Assembly: GCF_013035425.1 (NCBI RefSeq)
Contig: NZ_WQHX01000001.1
Span: 1,079,443-1,143,442 of the forward strand
Direction: 5' to 3'
DNA length: 64,000 nucleotides
Origin: Ruegeria arenilitoris
GTDB taxonomy: Bacteria > Pseudomonadota > Alphaproteobacteria > Rhodobacterales > Rhodobacteraceae
Shown: positions 42,493-52,979 of the stretch, piece after piece
Layout: each line of letters opens with the position of its first letter
Position numbering within the stretch: the stretch's first letter is position 1
The notes under the pieces: generated by a model
Seen by the model: only the letters and a program-made list of their open reading frames with translations
Database searches by the model: none
Told to the model about the DNA's origin: nothing
Translations under genes and position numbers: made by a program

Positions 42493-44679
42493 TCACCGCT
42501 TCCTCCGCTTCACATTCCCACCCCTCTGCCCCGGCCGTCCAGCCGTTGACCTCCCACGCGATTTCACGGCATCTTCCGAGGCTTTCTCGACAGCCCATTG
42601 GCGCGCCATGGGGTCGTCGGCGACGGCCAGATCGACCGCTTCCAGACGTTTGATCTCATCCCGGATATTGGCGGCCTCTTCGAATTCCAGGTTCTCGGCG
42701 GCTTTGCGCATCTGCTCGCGCAACCCTTCCAGATGCGCCTCAAGGTTGGCTCCGTGCATCGGCTTGTCGATGGTGGCGGTGACGCGGTTCATGTCGACGT
42801 CGCCTTCGTAGAGACCGGCCAGAACGTCCTCGACATTCTTCTTCACCGTCTCAGGCGTGATGCCGTGTTCCTTGTTATAGGCGACTTGCTTAGCGCGGCG
42901 GCGGTTGGTTTCGTTCAACGCACGTTCCATGCTGCCGGTGATCTTGTCGGCATACATGATCACCCGGCCATCGGCGTTCCGAGCGGCCCGGCCGATGGTC
43001 TGGATTAGCGAGGTTTCGGATCGCAAAAAGCCCTCTTTATCCGCGTCCAGAATAGCGACGAGCCCGCATTCGGGGATGTCGAGTCCCTCGCGCAGCAGGT
43101 TGATACCGACCAGCACGTCGAACGCCCCCAGCCGCAGGTCGCGCAGGATTTCGATGCGTTCCAGTGTATCGATGTCGGAATGCATGTAACGAACCCTGAT
43201 GCCCTGCTCGTGCAGGTATTCGGTCAGGTCCTCGGCCATCCGTTTGGTCAGCGTGGTGACCAACGTGCGATAGCCATTGGCAGCTACTTTTCGCACCTCA
43301 TCCAGCAGGTCGTCCACCTGCATCGAAACGGGGCGGATTTCCACCTCGGGATCCAGCAGGCCGGTGGGGCGGATCACCTGTTCGGTGAAGACGCCACCGG
43401 TCTGCTCGATCTCCCACTTGGCCGGGGTGGCCGATACGAAGACGGATTGCGGGCGCATGGCGTCCCATTCCTCGAACTTCAGCGGTCGGTTGTCCATGCA
43501 TGAGGGCAGGCGAAATCCATGTTCTGCCAGAGTGAACTTGCGCCGATAGTCACCCCGGTACATGCCGCCGATCTGAGGGACCGAAACGTGGGATTCGTCG
43601 GCGAATACGATGGCGTTGTCGGGGATGAATTCGAACAAGGTAGGGGGCGGTTCGCCCGGTGCGCGGCCGGTGAGGTAGCGTGAGTAATTCTCGATCCCGT
43701 TACAAACGCCGGTGGCTTCGAGCATTTCCAAATCAAAGTTGGTGCGCTGTTCCAGACGTTGGGCTTCCAGCAGTTTGCCTTCACCAACTAGTTGGTCCAG
43801 CCTTATTCGCAGTTCTTTTTTGATCCCGATAATCGCCTGCTGCATTGTGGGTTTTGGTGTCACATAGTGTGAGTTCGCATAAACCCGAATGTGCTCCATC
43901 GTGTCGGTCTTTTCGCCTGTTAGTGGGTCGAATTCAGTGATCTGTTCCAGTTCTTCCCCAAAGAATGACAGTTTCCACGCGCGGTCTTCCAAGTGAGCAG
44001 GCCATATCTCAAGTGAATCCCCGCGCACCCGGAACGAGCCGCGCTGAAACGCTTGATCATTACGGCGATATTGCTGGGCGACCAAATCGGCCATTACCTG
44101 CCGCTGGTCGTAATCTTTTCCCACCTTTAAATCCTGGGTCATGGCCCCATAAGTTTCGACCGATCCAATACCGTAAATACAACTGACCGATGCTACGATG
44201 ATTACATCGTCTCTCTCAAGCAGTGCCCGAGTGGCGGAATGGCGCATCCGATCGATCTGCTCATTGATCTGCGATTCCTTTTCAATGTAGGTGTCGCTAC
44301 GCGGCACATAGGCTTCGGGCTGGTAGTAATCATAGTAGGACACAAAGTACTCGACCGAGTTTTCGGGGAAAAAGCCTTTGAACTCTCCATAAAGTTGCGC
44401 CGCAAGCGTTTTGTTCGGGGCCAAAATGATGGCTGGGCGCTGTGTTTCCTCGATCACCTTTGCCATCGTGAATGTTTTACCTGTACCCGTCGCACCCAAC
44501 AGTACCTGATCACGTTCCCCATTGGTGACGCCGCCAGCCAGCTCTTCTATCGCGCCTGGCTGATCCCCTGCAGGTGCAAATTCGGTGTGCATGACGAACT
44601 GTTTGCCGCCCTCAAGCTTTAAACGTGCACGAACCTCTTCGGCTGTCAGCTGGGTTTTGTCGGATTGGGCATATGGCAT
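42493..44679 (-). CDS. uvrB: Excinuclease ABC subunit B
   Basis: 728 residues. Walker [13 protein letters not shown], beta-hairpin region [20 protein letters not shown] (residues about 105-125), [13 protein letters not shown] (motif II), helicase motifs V-VI ([25 protein letters not shown]), and the C-terminal UVR motif ([17 protein letters not shown]). It loads UvrC at lesions after handoff from UvrA in nucleotide excision repair. Convergent with the small membrane gene. Confidence 0.97.
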   Translation of the reverse strand: MPYAQSDKTQLTAEEVRARLKLEGGKQFVMHTEFAPAGDQPGAIEELAGGVTNGERDQVLLGATGTGKTFTMAKVIEETQRPAIILAPNKTLAAQLYGEFKGFFPENSVEYFVSYYDYYQPEAYVPRSDTYIEKESQINEQIDRMRHSATRALLERDDVIIVASVSCIYGIGSVETYGAMTQDLKVGKDYDQRQVMADLVAQQYRRNDQAFQRGSFRVRGDSLEIWPAHLEDRAWKLSFFGEELEQITEFDPLTGEKTDTMEHIRVYANSHYVTPKPTMQQAIIGIKKELRIRLDQLVGEGKLLEAQRLEQRTNFDLEMLEATGVCNGIENYSRYLTGRAPGEPPPTLFEFIPDNAIVFADESHVSVPQIGGMYRGDYRRKFTLAEHGFRLPSCMDNRPLKFEEWDAMRPQSVFVSATPAKWEIEQTGGVFTEQVIRPTGLLDPEVEIRPVSMQVDDLLDEVRKVAANGYRTLVTTLTKRMAEDLTEYLHEQGIRVRYMHSDIDTLERIEILRDLRLGAFDVLVGINLLREGLDIPECGLVAILDADKEGFLRSETSLIQTIGRAARNADGRVIMYADKITGSMERALNETNRRRAKQVAYNKEHGITPETVKKNVEDVLAGLYEGDVDMNRVTATIDKPMHGANLEAHLEGLREQMRKAAENLEFEEAANIRDEIKRLEAVDLAVADDPMARQWAVEKASEDAVKSRGRSTAGRPGQRGGNVKRRKR

Positions 44680-44761
44680 TGGCAGGCTCCGGGGTTAGTC
44701 CCTTACATTTGTTCTTATTTTGTCCAACTGCAAGACCTGATCCGGCTCTGAAACTGTACTT

Positions 44762-45231
44762 TCAATCATATGCAAGCTGAAGGTCCGAAAGCTGGTCTGA
44801 CCGGACCTTTACTGAAAGGTCATTCAAGTTGTCTTCCAGAGTTCGACCCATGTTTATTTTCAACACCGATTGCCTATTTCCCGTCCCGACTTCACGCTGT
44901 ATTCCATGCTTCAGATCACCTTGGACTGTGTTGCCGAAATTGGCTCGATGGGCATCGAAGGATGTGCATCAGTCAAGGGTATTGCGGACATTTCGGAAAG
45001 TCTTACGCGATAACCTATGTTAGGCCGCCAATCCGTTACTCCGTGTACCAAAGAGGTTTCAGCCTCGAAATGGCAATGACGTTTTAATCCAACGCCGACT
45101 GGATCATTAGTCAAGGCATCCACGGACTTCACCTTTGGCGCGAATTCGTCGATATGCATGAACCGGCTCAAAGTGGCCCAGATCGCCTGGCGCCGGGCGC
45201 TGGTTTCCAAACTTCTTTCGAGGTGGATCAT
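44762..45231 (-). pseudogene. SRPBCC-family (polyketide cyclase-like) gene, decayed
   Basis: From ATG 45231 the frame reads as the N-terminal two thirds of a roseobacter-type SRPBCC protein (FMHIDEFAPKVKSVDAL, VGLKRHCHFE, GVTDWRPNIGYRVRLSEMS) and stops at TGA 44911 exactly where a Trp codon (SKVI-W-SMEY) is expected. After the stop SMEYSVKSG follows in the same frame, and a C-terminal-like stretch LKINMGRTLEDNL appears in another frame, ending at 44762. So at least one nonsense change and a frameshift or deletion. The rest of 44680-45407 shows no gene. Confidence 0.6.
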
Positions 45232-45407
45232 CTTAGTTTCTTCATCTTGGCGTGATGCGGTTCATAACAATCTCTAATGACAGAATTTGACATTAGGTCG
45301 CCGGTTGGGTGCTGCTACTGCGAGATAAAGTTGCGACATTTGTCATCTTGTCCCTGCGAACTCGCTGACGCATAAACGTGCTCAGCCAGTGAGTATGGAG
45401 AGGCGGC

Positions 45408-45719
45408 ATGCGCGCGCGAATTTTTCAACCTTCTCGGAACGCCATGACTTCGGGCATGGCAAAAACTCGGAAATGGGTGCTGGAATACGCACCTGCATCT
45501 TCGCGCGAGGTTGACCCGCTTATGGGTTGGACTTCTTCCTCGGATACGCAATCTCAGGTGCGTTTGAAATTCGACACCAAGGAAGCGGCGCTCGATTACG
45601 CAAAGGACAACGGAATTGACGCGACAGTTAGCGAACCTCATGGGCGTAAACCAAACCTTCGTCCCCGGGGATACGGCGAGAATTTCGCCACCGACCGCCG
45701 TAGCCCTTGGACCCATTAA
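45408..45719 (+). CDS. NADH-ubiquinone oxidoreductase 18-kDa-type subunit (ETC complex I, NDUFS4-like)
   Basis: 103 residues. [45 protein letters not shown] and [13 protein letters not shown] are landmarks of the NDUFS4/AQDQ family, an accessory subunit on the peripheral arm of complex I in alphaproteobacteria and mitochondria. The start shows GAGAGG upstream. The nuo operon is not in the window. Confidence 0.92.
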   Translation: MRARIFQPSRNAMTSGMAKTRKWVLEYAPASSREVDPLMGWTSSSDTQSQVRLKFDTKEAALDYAKDNGIDATVSEPHGRKPNLRPRGYGENFATDRRSPWTH

Positions 45720-46196
45720 GTGATCGAGATCCGGCCGGCTGATCCGGGTGCGGACGAGATGCGCCCTATCATTGAGGCGCATCTTGCACATAGCTGGGAT
45801 GCAACGCCTCAGACCTCGAACCATACATTTGATGCTGTCGCGTTGAGTGCGCCTGGTGTCCGATTCTTTGGGCTTTATGAAACAGGTAAAGCCCTTGGCT
45901 GCGGTGCGCTGAAATCCCTACCCGACGGAACCGCCGAAGTGAAATCCGTGCATATAATAGCAGACGCTCGCGGTCGTGGGTTGGCGCGAGTGATGATGAA
46001 ATATCTGGCTGATCTTGCCGGATCGGAAGGGATATCTGCTTTGGTCCTTGAGACCGGAGCGGCGCATTTGCCTGAATACACTGCCGCTCGAAAGCTTTAT
46101 GAAGCGTTAGGATATTCCTATTGCGGGCCGATATTTGGCTATAAAGAAGACCTCAACAGCGCCTTCATGCGCTTGGCCCTTGAACCTGGTTCATAA
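45720..46196 (+). CDS. GNAT-family N-acetyltransferase
   Basis: 158 residues from GTG 45720, immediately after the previous stop (TAAGTG). Acetyl-CoA loop VHIIADARGRGLARVMM (R-G-x-G-x-A) and LYEALGYSYCGPIFGY near the end are typical of GNATs of the IAA/PhnO-like branch. The acceptor is unknown. Confidence 0.88.
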   Translation: MIEIRPADPGADEMRPIIEAHLAHSWDATPQTSNHTFDAVALSAPGVRFFGLYETGKALGCGALKSLPDGTAEVKSVHIIADARGRGLARVMMKYLADLAGSEGISALVLETGAAHLPEYTAARKLYEALGYSYCGPIFGYKEDLNSAFMRLALEPGS

Positions 46197-46217
46197 AAGC
46201 CGCAAGAAGGCCGCAGC

Positions 46218-46294
46218 GGTCCCGTAGCTCAACTGGATAGAGCAGCTGACTTCTAATCAGCAGGTTGAGGGTTCGAGTCCTTCCGGGATCGCCA
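46218..46294 (+). tRNA. tRNA-Arg (anticodon TCT)
   Basis: 77 bases with encoded CCA. Acceptor GGTCCCG pairs with CGGGATC (one G-U), the anticodon loop is CTTCTAA between GCTGA and TCAGC, and the T-loop is TTCGAGT. Reads AGA/AGG codons. Confidence 0.95.
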
Positions 46295-46729
46295 TTTGAA
46301 TTGAAAACGGCAGTTCCTCACACTGGGCAAGGAGACTACCGCCGAATTTTTCGATACAATTAACAAAGTTTCCGTTATGGTTATCAGGTAAAAACCCACC
46401 GTCTCACAAATGATTGAGAGTGTAAGGTGGTGTTAGGGGCTGGATAAGGGGGTCTTGACCAGCCCCTTTCTTGTTTCGGTAACCTTACGGAACAAGCTGT
46501 CCATAAAACACGATGTATCCGAACCAGTGCGATTAGGCATTGGGGGGGGTACACGGAAAATCCAAAGAAATTGTCAGACGCATTTCAATAACGCTGTCAG
46601 GTTGTCAATCGAGACCAATGCAATTGGTGGAATCTGGGGACTCTTGTTGAAGGCTGCGAGTTCCAAACTATCAACCACCCGAAGCGATGTGAATAACGCC
46701 CTGCGCTTTTGGTCGTTATCAGTTGCTAT
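46295..46729. other. Intergenic region after tRNA-Arg
   Basis: 435 bases without a credible gene. It holds the terminator at 46435 and otherwise unremarkable sequence including a G-run at 46540-46548. No integrase remnant or repeat of the tRNA 3' end was seen. Confidence 0.5.
46435..46477 (+). terminator. Rho-independent terminator
   Basis: AGGGGCTGG (46435-46443) pairs with CCAGCCCCT (46459-46467), followed by TTCTTGTTT. It could end the tRNA-Arg transcript. Confidence 0.7.
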
Positions 46730-47632
46730 TCAGAGATTACCAGTGGCGCCGCGCTCTTCACGGATGCCAAACTCGGCTAGAGCTTGTTGCGTGTCTCGCT
46801 GCGTCATCTTGAACTCGTCGATGTATCGGGTTTTGTAGCGTAGTCGACCTTTTGCTTCCTGCAGGTTTTCGCCATGCCCAATGACGTACATCATGGCGTG
46901 AAAGGGGACGTAGTTTAGCTGCATTAAATCGTTACGGTTGGAGAGGCCAATTAACCTGTGGCTTAATTCAGGTAAAACCGGCACATCCAATTTTGTCTGG
47001 CCGAATTGGCACCTCCACGCCACGCAGGACCCGCAAGTGGAATCGAAAGACTTCAGCTTTGAAAGCCTGGGTGGGAAATTAGCAAATCCACGACCGGTCA
47101 ACTTGCGAAACACGTTGTCCAGCCGCCGCGGTACAAGCGCAAAACCAAACGGTCCTTCCTGTTTTCGAATTGCGTCCTTGTCCGCGCGGTGCAAAGGAGC
47201 AGTCTCTCCGGTAGTGGTATTGTACATAAAACCCTTGTCGATCAGGTATCCTGACGGGTCGCGGGTTTCGACCATGTAATCTACAAGCTTTGGATGTGTC
47301 AGATCATCAGCATCTAGACAGAATAAATATGCATCACCACTTAGAATTTGGGAGCAGAACTCAGTGATGGAGCGCCGTTTCTCACCCTTGTCAATTCCTG
47401 GAGCTGGCTTTGTAAACCGCAGAAAAATTACCTGATCGTCAAAATCAATGCCATCTGGTTGTGTCTGACCGCAAACAACGGCCATCCAGTTTGGGTTGGT
47501 TTGTCTGCGCAAGGTTTCAATTGTTTGCCCCAGGTTTTCACAAACTTGGGACCAGTCACGCGCCCTGTGACGTGCAATAAGTGGGATCGAAAAAACCACA
47601 GTTGGATTGACGGCGACCGGGTCACAAGTCAT
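46730..47632 (-). CDS. Glycosyltransferase-like protein (GT-A fold)
   Basis: 300 residues from ATG 47632; an ATG at 47695 would add 21 residues. VVFSIPLIARHRARDW and QTNPNWMAVVCGQ at the start, YLFCLDADDLTHPKLVDYM with the DxD-like metal site, and a Cys-rich middle (STCGSCVAWRC). Related roseobacter proteins are annotated as family 2-like glycosyltransferases of surface polysaccharide; sugar and acceptor unknown. Flanked by two tRNA genes. Confidence 0.7.
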   Translation of the reverse strand: MTCDPVAVNPTVVFSIPLIARHRARDWSQVCENLGQTIETLRRQTNPNWMAVVCGQTQPDGIDFDDQVIFLRFTKPAPGIDKGEKRRSITEFCSQILSGDAYLFCLDADDLTHPKLVDYMVETRDPSGYLIDKGFMYNTTTGETAPLHRADKDAIRKQEGPFGFALVPRRLDNVFRKLTGRGFANFPPRLSKLKSFDSTCGSCVAWRCQFGQTKLDVPVLPELSHRLIGLSNRNDLMQLNYVPFHAMMYVIGHGENLQEAKGRLRYKTRYIDEFKMTQRDTQQALAEFGIREERGATGNL

Positions 47633-47910
47633 GGTCTTTCGCCACGTTTCGATGCTCTCTCTATTAATTTTCGGTTGTTGTGCAGCGAAGGACATTATGC
47701 AGTATTTTCTTTCTCATCACTCTGGAGGTGTCTTGCTCGATATTTTGACATATGGGTTGATTATGGCGCTGGTACTTGGAAAGAGCGTTTTAAGCTATCG
47801 AATTATTTTTCCAGCAAGTTCGCAGCACCCAAAGAGAACGCTAAAGGGAAATGACGGCGTCTACTTGCGATCGCTAAAATTTCAGGATCAAACGCTTGCA
47901 CTAGGTAAAA

Positions 47911-47986
<76 letters not shown>

Positions 47987-48069
47987 GTGATGGGGGATTT
48001 AGCTAACGCGGCACGCAGACGCAAGAGGGTTAGCAGAAATTCTTTCGCCAATAGTGCAGGTGTCTGCGC

Positions 48070-49323
48070 TTAGGCGCGCAAGTCTTTTAAGGCGGCAAGT
48101 AGTTGCGCGACTTCGTGTTCAGTATTGTAGTGACAAAGCGAGATACGGATACAGTCATTTAATCCCAGTGGGTCAAGTACATTTCCGCTATAATGATCAG
48201 CTTTACGGGTGTGGGTACGAATTCCCTGAGTGTTCAACTTTGTAACGACATCTGCGGATGGCATGTCTTGAACAACTACGGACACCAACCCTTCGCGAGC
48301 GGGGTTGTCCGTCCCGGCCAAAATTTTGATGTGATCCATATCTCGCAATCCAGGGAGGTTACCTATGCCGTTGATCATTGCCCCAGTCAGATGAGTTTCG
48401 TAAGCGCGGATAGCCTGCCCGGCAGCCACAATCCTGTCTCGACGGTCCGATGCGTCTGATAGCTGTGAGCCAACCCATTCAAAGTATTCGACAACATCTG
48501 ACATTGTTGCGTAGGCCCCAGTGTCGCGTGTACCGAATTCCCATCCCTCGGCCGGTGCGTCTATCAGTTGATCATGGGGTAAAGCAGTCAACCGATCCGA
48601 TATCCAGGCCACACCGTATCCGTGGCGCGAAAAAACCTTATAAGGCGAAATTGCATAGCCATCGACATTGTAGCTGTCCAGATCCATCTGGCCATGCGCT
48701 GCATGTTGAATTCCATCCACGATGATGAAGCATTCAGGGGCAACCTCGCGAATTGCATGCGCAATGGCCGCCACGTCCATGCCCATCCCCGTGACTGGCG
48801 AGGCATGCAGGACCGTCGCAACAACCACATCCGGTGTCATCAACATTCTATAGTCTTTTGCAGTGACAAGCCCGGTTGCGTCATCGTGGGGCACGTTGAC
48901 ATAGTTCAACCCGGCTATCTCGGCCCAACGACGCGCAGCGCTGCGACTGGCGGGGTGTTCTATGGAACTTCCGATGACTTTGCAGCCCGGCTGAGCATTG
49001 ACACATGCGGTACGGATCATTCTGAACAGCAGTTCGGTTCCGCTTTCGCCCACAAAAAACTGGCCACCAGAGGCGTTCATGAAAACGGACAAATCGGCTT
49101 TGGCTTTGTTAATGATGTTGACCAATGCATGGCTGGCCACGTTGTCGCGCCCTTGATTATCGGGGATTGCAGCAAATTTTGCGGAGGTTTCGACCACTGA
49201 CTTCAGCGTCAGCGCTCCTCCTGCGTTTTCAAAGAAGATGCGCGGCCCTTGAAACGGGCATGCGTCGACATGAGCGAATCTGGCCCGGATCGCATCGATC
49301 AATTCGGGTTTCTGTTGCAACAT
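48070..49323 (-). CDS. Class V aminotransferase-fold PLP enzyme (cysteine desulfurase-like)
   Basis: 417 residues. Fold-type I PLP enzyme: FFENAGGALTL near the start, SIEHPAS at the PLP-stacking region, IVDGIQHAAHGQMD (PLP Asp and His), and the Schiff-base Lys in AISPYKVFSRHGYG. The C-terminal small domain ends RISLCHYNTEHEV. It resembles the cysteine-desulfurase-like VC1184 branch, but the IscS active Cys loop is not recognisable, so desulfurase activity is uncertain. Divergent from modA. Confidence 0.82.
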   Translation of the reverse strand: MLQQKPELIDAIRARFAHVDACPFQGPRIFFENAGGALTLKSVVETSAKFAAIPDNQGRDNVASHALVNIINKAKADLSVFMNASGGQFFVGESGTELLFRMIRTACVNAQPGCKVIGSSIEHPASRSAARRWAEIAGLNYVNVPHDDATGLVTAKDYRMLMTPDVVVATVLHASPVTGMGMDVAAIAHAIREVAPECFIIVDGIQHAAHGQMDLDSYNVDGYAISPYKVFSRHGYGVAWISDRLTALPHDQLIDAPAEGWEFGTRDTGAYATMSDVVEYFEWVGSQLSDASDRRDRIVAAGQAIRAYETHLTGAMINGIGNLPGLRDMDHIKILAGTDNPAREGLVSVVVQDMPSADVVTKLNTQGIRTHTRKADHYSGNVLDPLGLNDCIRISLCHYNTEHEVAQLLAALKDLRA

Positions 49324-49511
49324 GAGATGTTTCCTATCTTTCCTAGCTGCAGGTCAGCCTGAATTTGGTGAAGGATCAATCCAATTCGCGACAGAAAACG
49401 GTCAATATCACACTTGCACCTGAATTGGTTGTAAAGAAAGGGGTCTTGCCTGTCATGCATAGCCTCCGATATGCCCACATTGACTGCAACCAATTGAGTC
49501 AGAGGCACATG

Positions 49512-50282
49512 ATGACCCGGGTTTTCCGTTGCCTTATTGCGGTACTTGCACTTTTTGTAGCGTCGGCAGCCCCTATCCGGGCTGGCGCCGAGGGAGTTCT
49601 GGTGTTTGCAGCGGCTAGCCTGAAGACTGCACTGGACGCCATTGTCGCGCGATATCAGGAAGAATTCAGCCAGGACGTCACTGTTTCGTATGCGGCGTCC
49701 TCTGTTTTAGCACGGCAAATTCAACTGGGCGCCCCTGCCGAGTTGTATATCTCAGCCAACCAAGACTGGATGGATGTGTTGGAACATGAAGGGTTGTTGG
49801 ATTCAGTTTCGCGAATTGACTTGCTGGCCAATAATCTTGTTTTGATTGGTCTAAAAGGCGGCGATCCAATAGAAATAGAACCCACGCTGGACCTGCAATC
49901 ACAATTGGACGGAGGGTATCTGGCCATGGCGCTTGTAGATGCGGTTCCGGCGGGAATTTACGGCAAAAGTGCGTTGCAGACTCTGGGTATTTGGGACACC
50001 GTAGAGGGGCAGATTGCTCAGGCTGACAACGTGCGTGCGGCTTTGGCGTTGGTGGCAACAGGAGCATCGCCATTGGGGATCGTGTACAATTCCGACGCAA
50101 CGGCAGAAAATAGGGTAGATGTGCTTGGAACTTTCCCCCAGGATACGCACTCTCCGATCATATATCCGGCGGCTCTGATGCAAGCGGCGAGCGCAGACGC
50201 GCAGAATTTTTTTGAGTATCTGCAATCCGAAGCATCACAAGCGGAATTCCAGAGACAGGGCTTTACCCTGCCGGGGCAGTAA
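49512..50282 (+). CDS. modA: Molybdate ABC transporter substrate-binding protein
   Basis: About 256 residues; ATG 49509 or 49512, with AGAGG at 49501-49505. Signal peptide VFRCLIAVLALFVASAAPIRAGA; mature start VLVFAAASLKTALDAI contains the molybdate-binding Ser, with ASSVLARQIQLGAPAELYISA and AMALVDAVPAGIYGKSAL as further conserved ligand regions. Periplasmic. First gene of modABC. Confidence 0.94.
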   Translation: MTRVFRCLIAVLALFVASAAPIRAGAEGVLVFAAASLKTALDAIVARYQEEFSQDVTVSYAASSVLARQIQLGAPAELYISANQDWMDVLEHEGLLDSVSRIDLLANNLVLIGLKGGDPIEIEPTLDLQSQLDGGYLAMALVDAVPAGIYGKSALQTLGIWDTVEGQIAQADNVRAALALVATGASPLGIVYNSDATAENRVDVLGTFPQDTHSPIIYPAALMQAASADAQNFFEYLQSEASQAEFQRQGFTLPGQ

Positions 50283-50284
50283 TC

Positions 50285-50977
50285 ATGGGATGGCTCGGAC
50301 CTGCGGAGCTTGAAGCATTGCGCCTTTCTTTGCGTGTCTCTTTCTGGGCTACGGTGGTGTCCTTACCGTTAGGTATATTTGTGGCTTATGCTTTGGCGCG
50401 CTGGCGTTTTCCCGGGCGCCAGGTTGTGAACGGGCTCGTGCATCTACCGTTGATCCTACCACCTGTCGTGACCGGTTATCTTTTGCTTTTGACTTTCGGA
50501 GTGCAAGGCCCCATTGGTCGTTTATTGGCTGAGGTCGGAATTGTCGTTGCCTTCCGCTGGACTGGCGCAGCATTAGCTGCTGGGATCATGGCATTTCCGC
50601 TTATGGTCCGTGCGATCCGTCTTTCGATCGAGGCGGTGGATCCACGGCTTGAACAAGCGGGTTCCACCCTTGGCGCATCTAGGTTTTTTGTCTTTTTAAC
50701 AGTCACTTTACCGATGATCCTGCCCGGAGTTATTGCCGGAGCAATTTTGGCATTTGCCAAGGCGATGGGGGAATTTGGGGCCACAATTACATTCGTTTCC
50801 AACATCCCGGGGCAAACTCAAACATTGCCATCGGCGGTTTACGCTTTTTTACAAGTGCCGGGAGGCGAGGCCGCAGCCACTAGGCTGGTCATTATCTCGA
50901 TCGCTGTTGCCATGACTGCATTGTTGCTGTCGGAATATGTCGGTCGCCGTGCCGCGCAACGGGTGGCAGGATCATGA
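50285..50977 (+). CDS. modB: Molybdate ABC transporter permease
   Basis: 230 residues with five to six membrane helices. The EAA loop EQAGSTLGASRFFVFLTVTLP contacts ModC; PLILPPVVTGYLLL and AKAMGEFGATITFVSNIPG are ModB hallmarks. Two bases after modA and overlapping modC by four bases. Confidence 0.95.
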   Translation: MGWLGPAELEALRLSLRVSFWATVVSLPLGIFVAYALARWRFPGRQVVNGLVHLPLILPPVVTGYLLLLTFGVQGPIGRLLAEVGIVVAFRWTGAALAAGIMAFPLMVRAIRLSIEAVDPRLEQAGSTLGASRFFVFLTVTLPMILPGVIAGAILAFAKAMGEFGATITFVSNIPGQTQTLPSAVYAFLQVPGGEAAATRLVIISIAVAMTALLLSEYVGRRAAQRVAGS

Positions 50978-52071
50978 GCCTTTCCGTTCGCCTCCAACAC
51001 CAATTGCCTGGCATAGCTTTGGACCTGAACTTTAACGCGCCTTCAGGTGTAACCGTTTTGTTCGGGCGGTCGGGATCGGGCAAAACAACGGTTGTTAATG
51101 CAGTGGCCGGGCTATTGCGACCCCGGGCTGGGCAGGTCACAATTGATAATCGAATTCTTTTCGACGCGGAAAGAGACATCTGGTTGCCGCCGCACCGTCG
51201 TCGTCTGGGATACATCTTTCAGGAAGGGCGGCTGTTCCCTCATCTGAATGTACGTCAAAATCTATTATATGGCCGCTGGTTTGCACCTCGGGGTGCACGT
51301 CGTGAAAACCCCGACCGCGTGATTGAGATGCTGGGGATTGGGCATCTTCTGGACCGCCGCCCAGCGAAGTTGTCTGGTGGCGAGAAACAGCGCGTTGCCA
51401 TCGGTCGTGCGCTGCTTGCAGCGCCGCGTCTGATCCTTGCGGATGAACCTTTGGCGGCGCTGGATGACGCACGAAAGGCCGAAATACTTCCCTATTTAGA
51501 ACGGTTACGAGATGAGGTATCGGTGCCCATCCTTTACGTAACCCATTCAGCCGCCGAAGTCGCGCGGCTGGCAACGTTTGTGGTAGCTTTGCAAGAAGGC
51601 AAAGTTGTTCGCCAAGGACCCGCGTCCGAGGTTCTTTCTGACCCGTCTATCGCACCCGCTGGTATCCGCGCGGTAGGTGCGGTGCTGCAGGTCCGTGTGG
51701 CCCGTCACCATGACGACGGATTGTCCGAATTAGATGCCGGCGGGGCACGTCTGTTCTTGCCCCGCATTCCTCATCAGATCGGAGAGGAGTTGCGCATACG
51801 CATCCCGGCGCAAGAAGTCATACTGTCTGATCGAAAACCCGAAGGACTATCGGCGCTGAACATTCTGGATGGTCAAGTCGAAGCGGTGCGATCCGGCGAA
51901 GGACCCGGTGCGATTGTATCCCTCAAGACTCAGGCCGGAGTAGTGCTGGCGCGCGTCACCCGTCGATCCGTTGATGTGTTGGGGTTGCAGCCCGGCAGCC
52001 ATTGCTATGCCGTAATAAAAACCGTTGCCTTGGCCCCACAGGACGTTGGCGGACCAGCAGGATCAATTTAG
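50974..52071 (+). CDS. modC: Molybdate ABC transporter ATP-binding protein
   Basis: 365 residues. Walker A GRSGSGKTTVV, signature LSGGEKQRVAIGRAL, Walker B LILADEPLAALDD, His loop VTHSAAEV. Residues about 290-355 form the C-terminal Mop/TOBE domain (SALNILDGQVEAVRSGEGPG) that binds molybdate for feedback control. ATGA overlap with modB. Converges with and overlaps the Hint gene end by four bases. Confidence 0.95.
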   Translation: MSLSVRLQHQLPGIALDLNFNAPSGVTVLFGRSGSGKTTVVNAVAGLLRPRAGQVTIDNRILFDAERDIWLPPHRRRLGYIFQEGRLFPHLNVRQNLLYGRWFAPRGARRENPDRVIEMLGIGHLLDRRPAKLSGGEKQRVAIGRALLAAPRLILADEPLAALDDARKAEILPYLERLRDEVSVPILYVTHSAAEVARLATFVVALQEGKVVRQGPASEVLSDPSIAPAGIRAVGAVLQVRVARHHDDGLSELDAGGARLFLPRIPHQIGEELRIRIPAQEVILSDRKPEGLSALNILDGQVEAVRSGEGPGAIVSLKTQAGVVLARVTRRSVDVLGLQPGSHCYAVIKTVALAPQDVGGPAGSI

Positions 52072-52979
52072 GCCAGAGCCATCGCTTCGTGCTCTCGTAA
52101 AATCAATCGTGCGGCATGACCGAAGCCCATTTGGTTTTGCGTCGGGCGGTCAGAAAAAATGTCTGCCAATTCCTGCAAAGCGTCAGACGACAGGGTGTGT
52201 AAGGTTTCTTCGCCAAGAAACAGACTTTCGGCCTTGGCCCCTTCTGCCGTCAAAATTTCATGATGATCCATTAGAATATGCAGGTAGGTGACGGGTTCAT
52301 CAGACATGTCTATTACAATGCCCGGCCATGCGCATAGATGTTTGGCGGCGACAAGTACCTCGGGCGCGCCGAACAAGATCTCGATTTTTGGGCCGCCGAT
52401 CAGTATTCGGTGCTGCTGTGAAACCAGCAGATCCCTTCTGGGCAGACCGCCACCAAGACTGCCTGCAGAGATTCGAACGGGCCGCATTGCCGGGTTGCGC
52501 CTCAATCGCTCATGGGGCAGCAAACTACTTTCTATCCAGCGGATTGGCTGAAGCCCTCGATCCGCTGTCATAACCCTGTCGCCGACAGACAGGCTCTCTA
52601 TTGCAGCGATGCCATGTTCTGTTTCGATTAAAGTTCCTGCGGTGAAACAGACCCCTTCAATAGTAACGGTAATGATTTCTGGTGCCGAAGTGAAAGGAGT
52701 TGTGCCAATTACCGAGACGGTTGTTGCCGTGACTTGGACTGCGAAAGTATCGATTAAAACCTCGCCGTCATCCAGATTGTCAAAGATTGTGGGATCAACA
52801 GTATAGGTCCACTCCCCAGTATCCGGATCGACAGAAGCCGTGCCGAAAGTTGCTGGCGTTGAAATCTCCCAATCTTCATCGATGATAGTCAGCGGGCTAA
52901 CTGCGTCCAAATCTCCCGTCGCCACATTTGGTGGGTCGTCCGTCACAAATCCAGTGGTGTCACCCGTTACTGAAACCAT
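52068..52979 (-). CDS. Hint-domain exoprotein with VCBS/cadherin-like N-terminus
   Basis: 303 residues. Residues 1-110 are a single VCBS/cadherin-like beta domain (PATFGTASVDPDTGEWTYTV). Residues about 112-255 form a Hedgehog/intein (Hint) domain: VCFTAGTLIETEHGIAAIES, VGDRVMTADRGLQPI and LLVSQQHRIL. The C-terminal tail is that of many roseobacter Hint proteins thought to leave by type I secretion; no cleavable signal peptide is present. Its ATG directly abuts the stop of the HlyC-like gene (TAGATG). Confidence 0.85.
   Translation of the reverse strand: MVSVTGDTTGFVTDDPPNVATGDLDAVSPLTIIDEDWEISTPATFGTASVDPDTGEWTYTVDPTIFDNLDDGEVLIDTFAVQVTATTVSVIGTTPFTSAPEIITVTIEGVCFTAGTLIETEHGIAAIESLSVGDRVMTADRGLQPIRWIESSLLPHERLRRNPAMRPVRISAGSLGGGLPRRDLLVSQQHRILIGGPKIEILFGAPEVLVAAKHLCAWPGIVIDMSDEPVTYLHILMDHHEILTAEGAKAESLFLGEETLHTLSSDALQELADIFSDRPTQNQMGFGHAARLILREHEAMALA

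Noticed and set aside
46218..46729. tRNA-Arg as the integration site of a second island
   Set aside because: No repeat of the tRNA 3' end and no integrase were found downstream.
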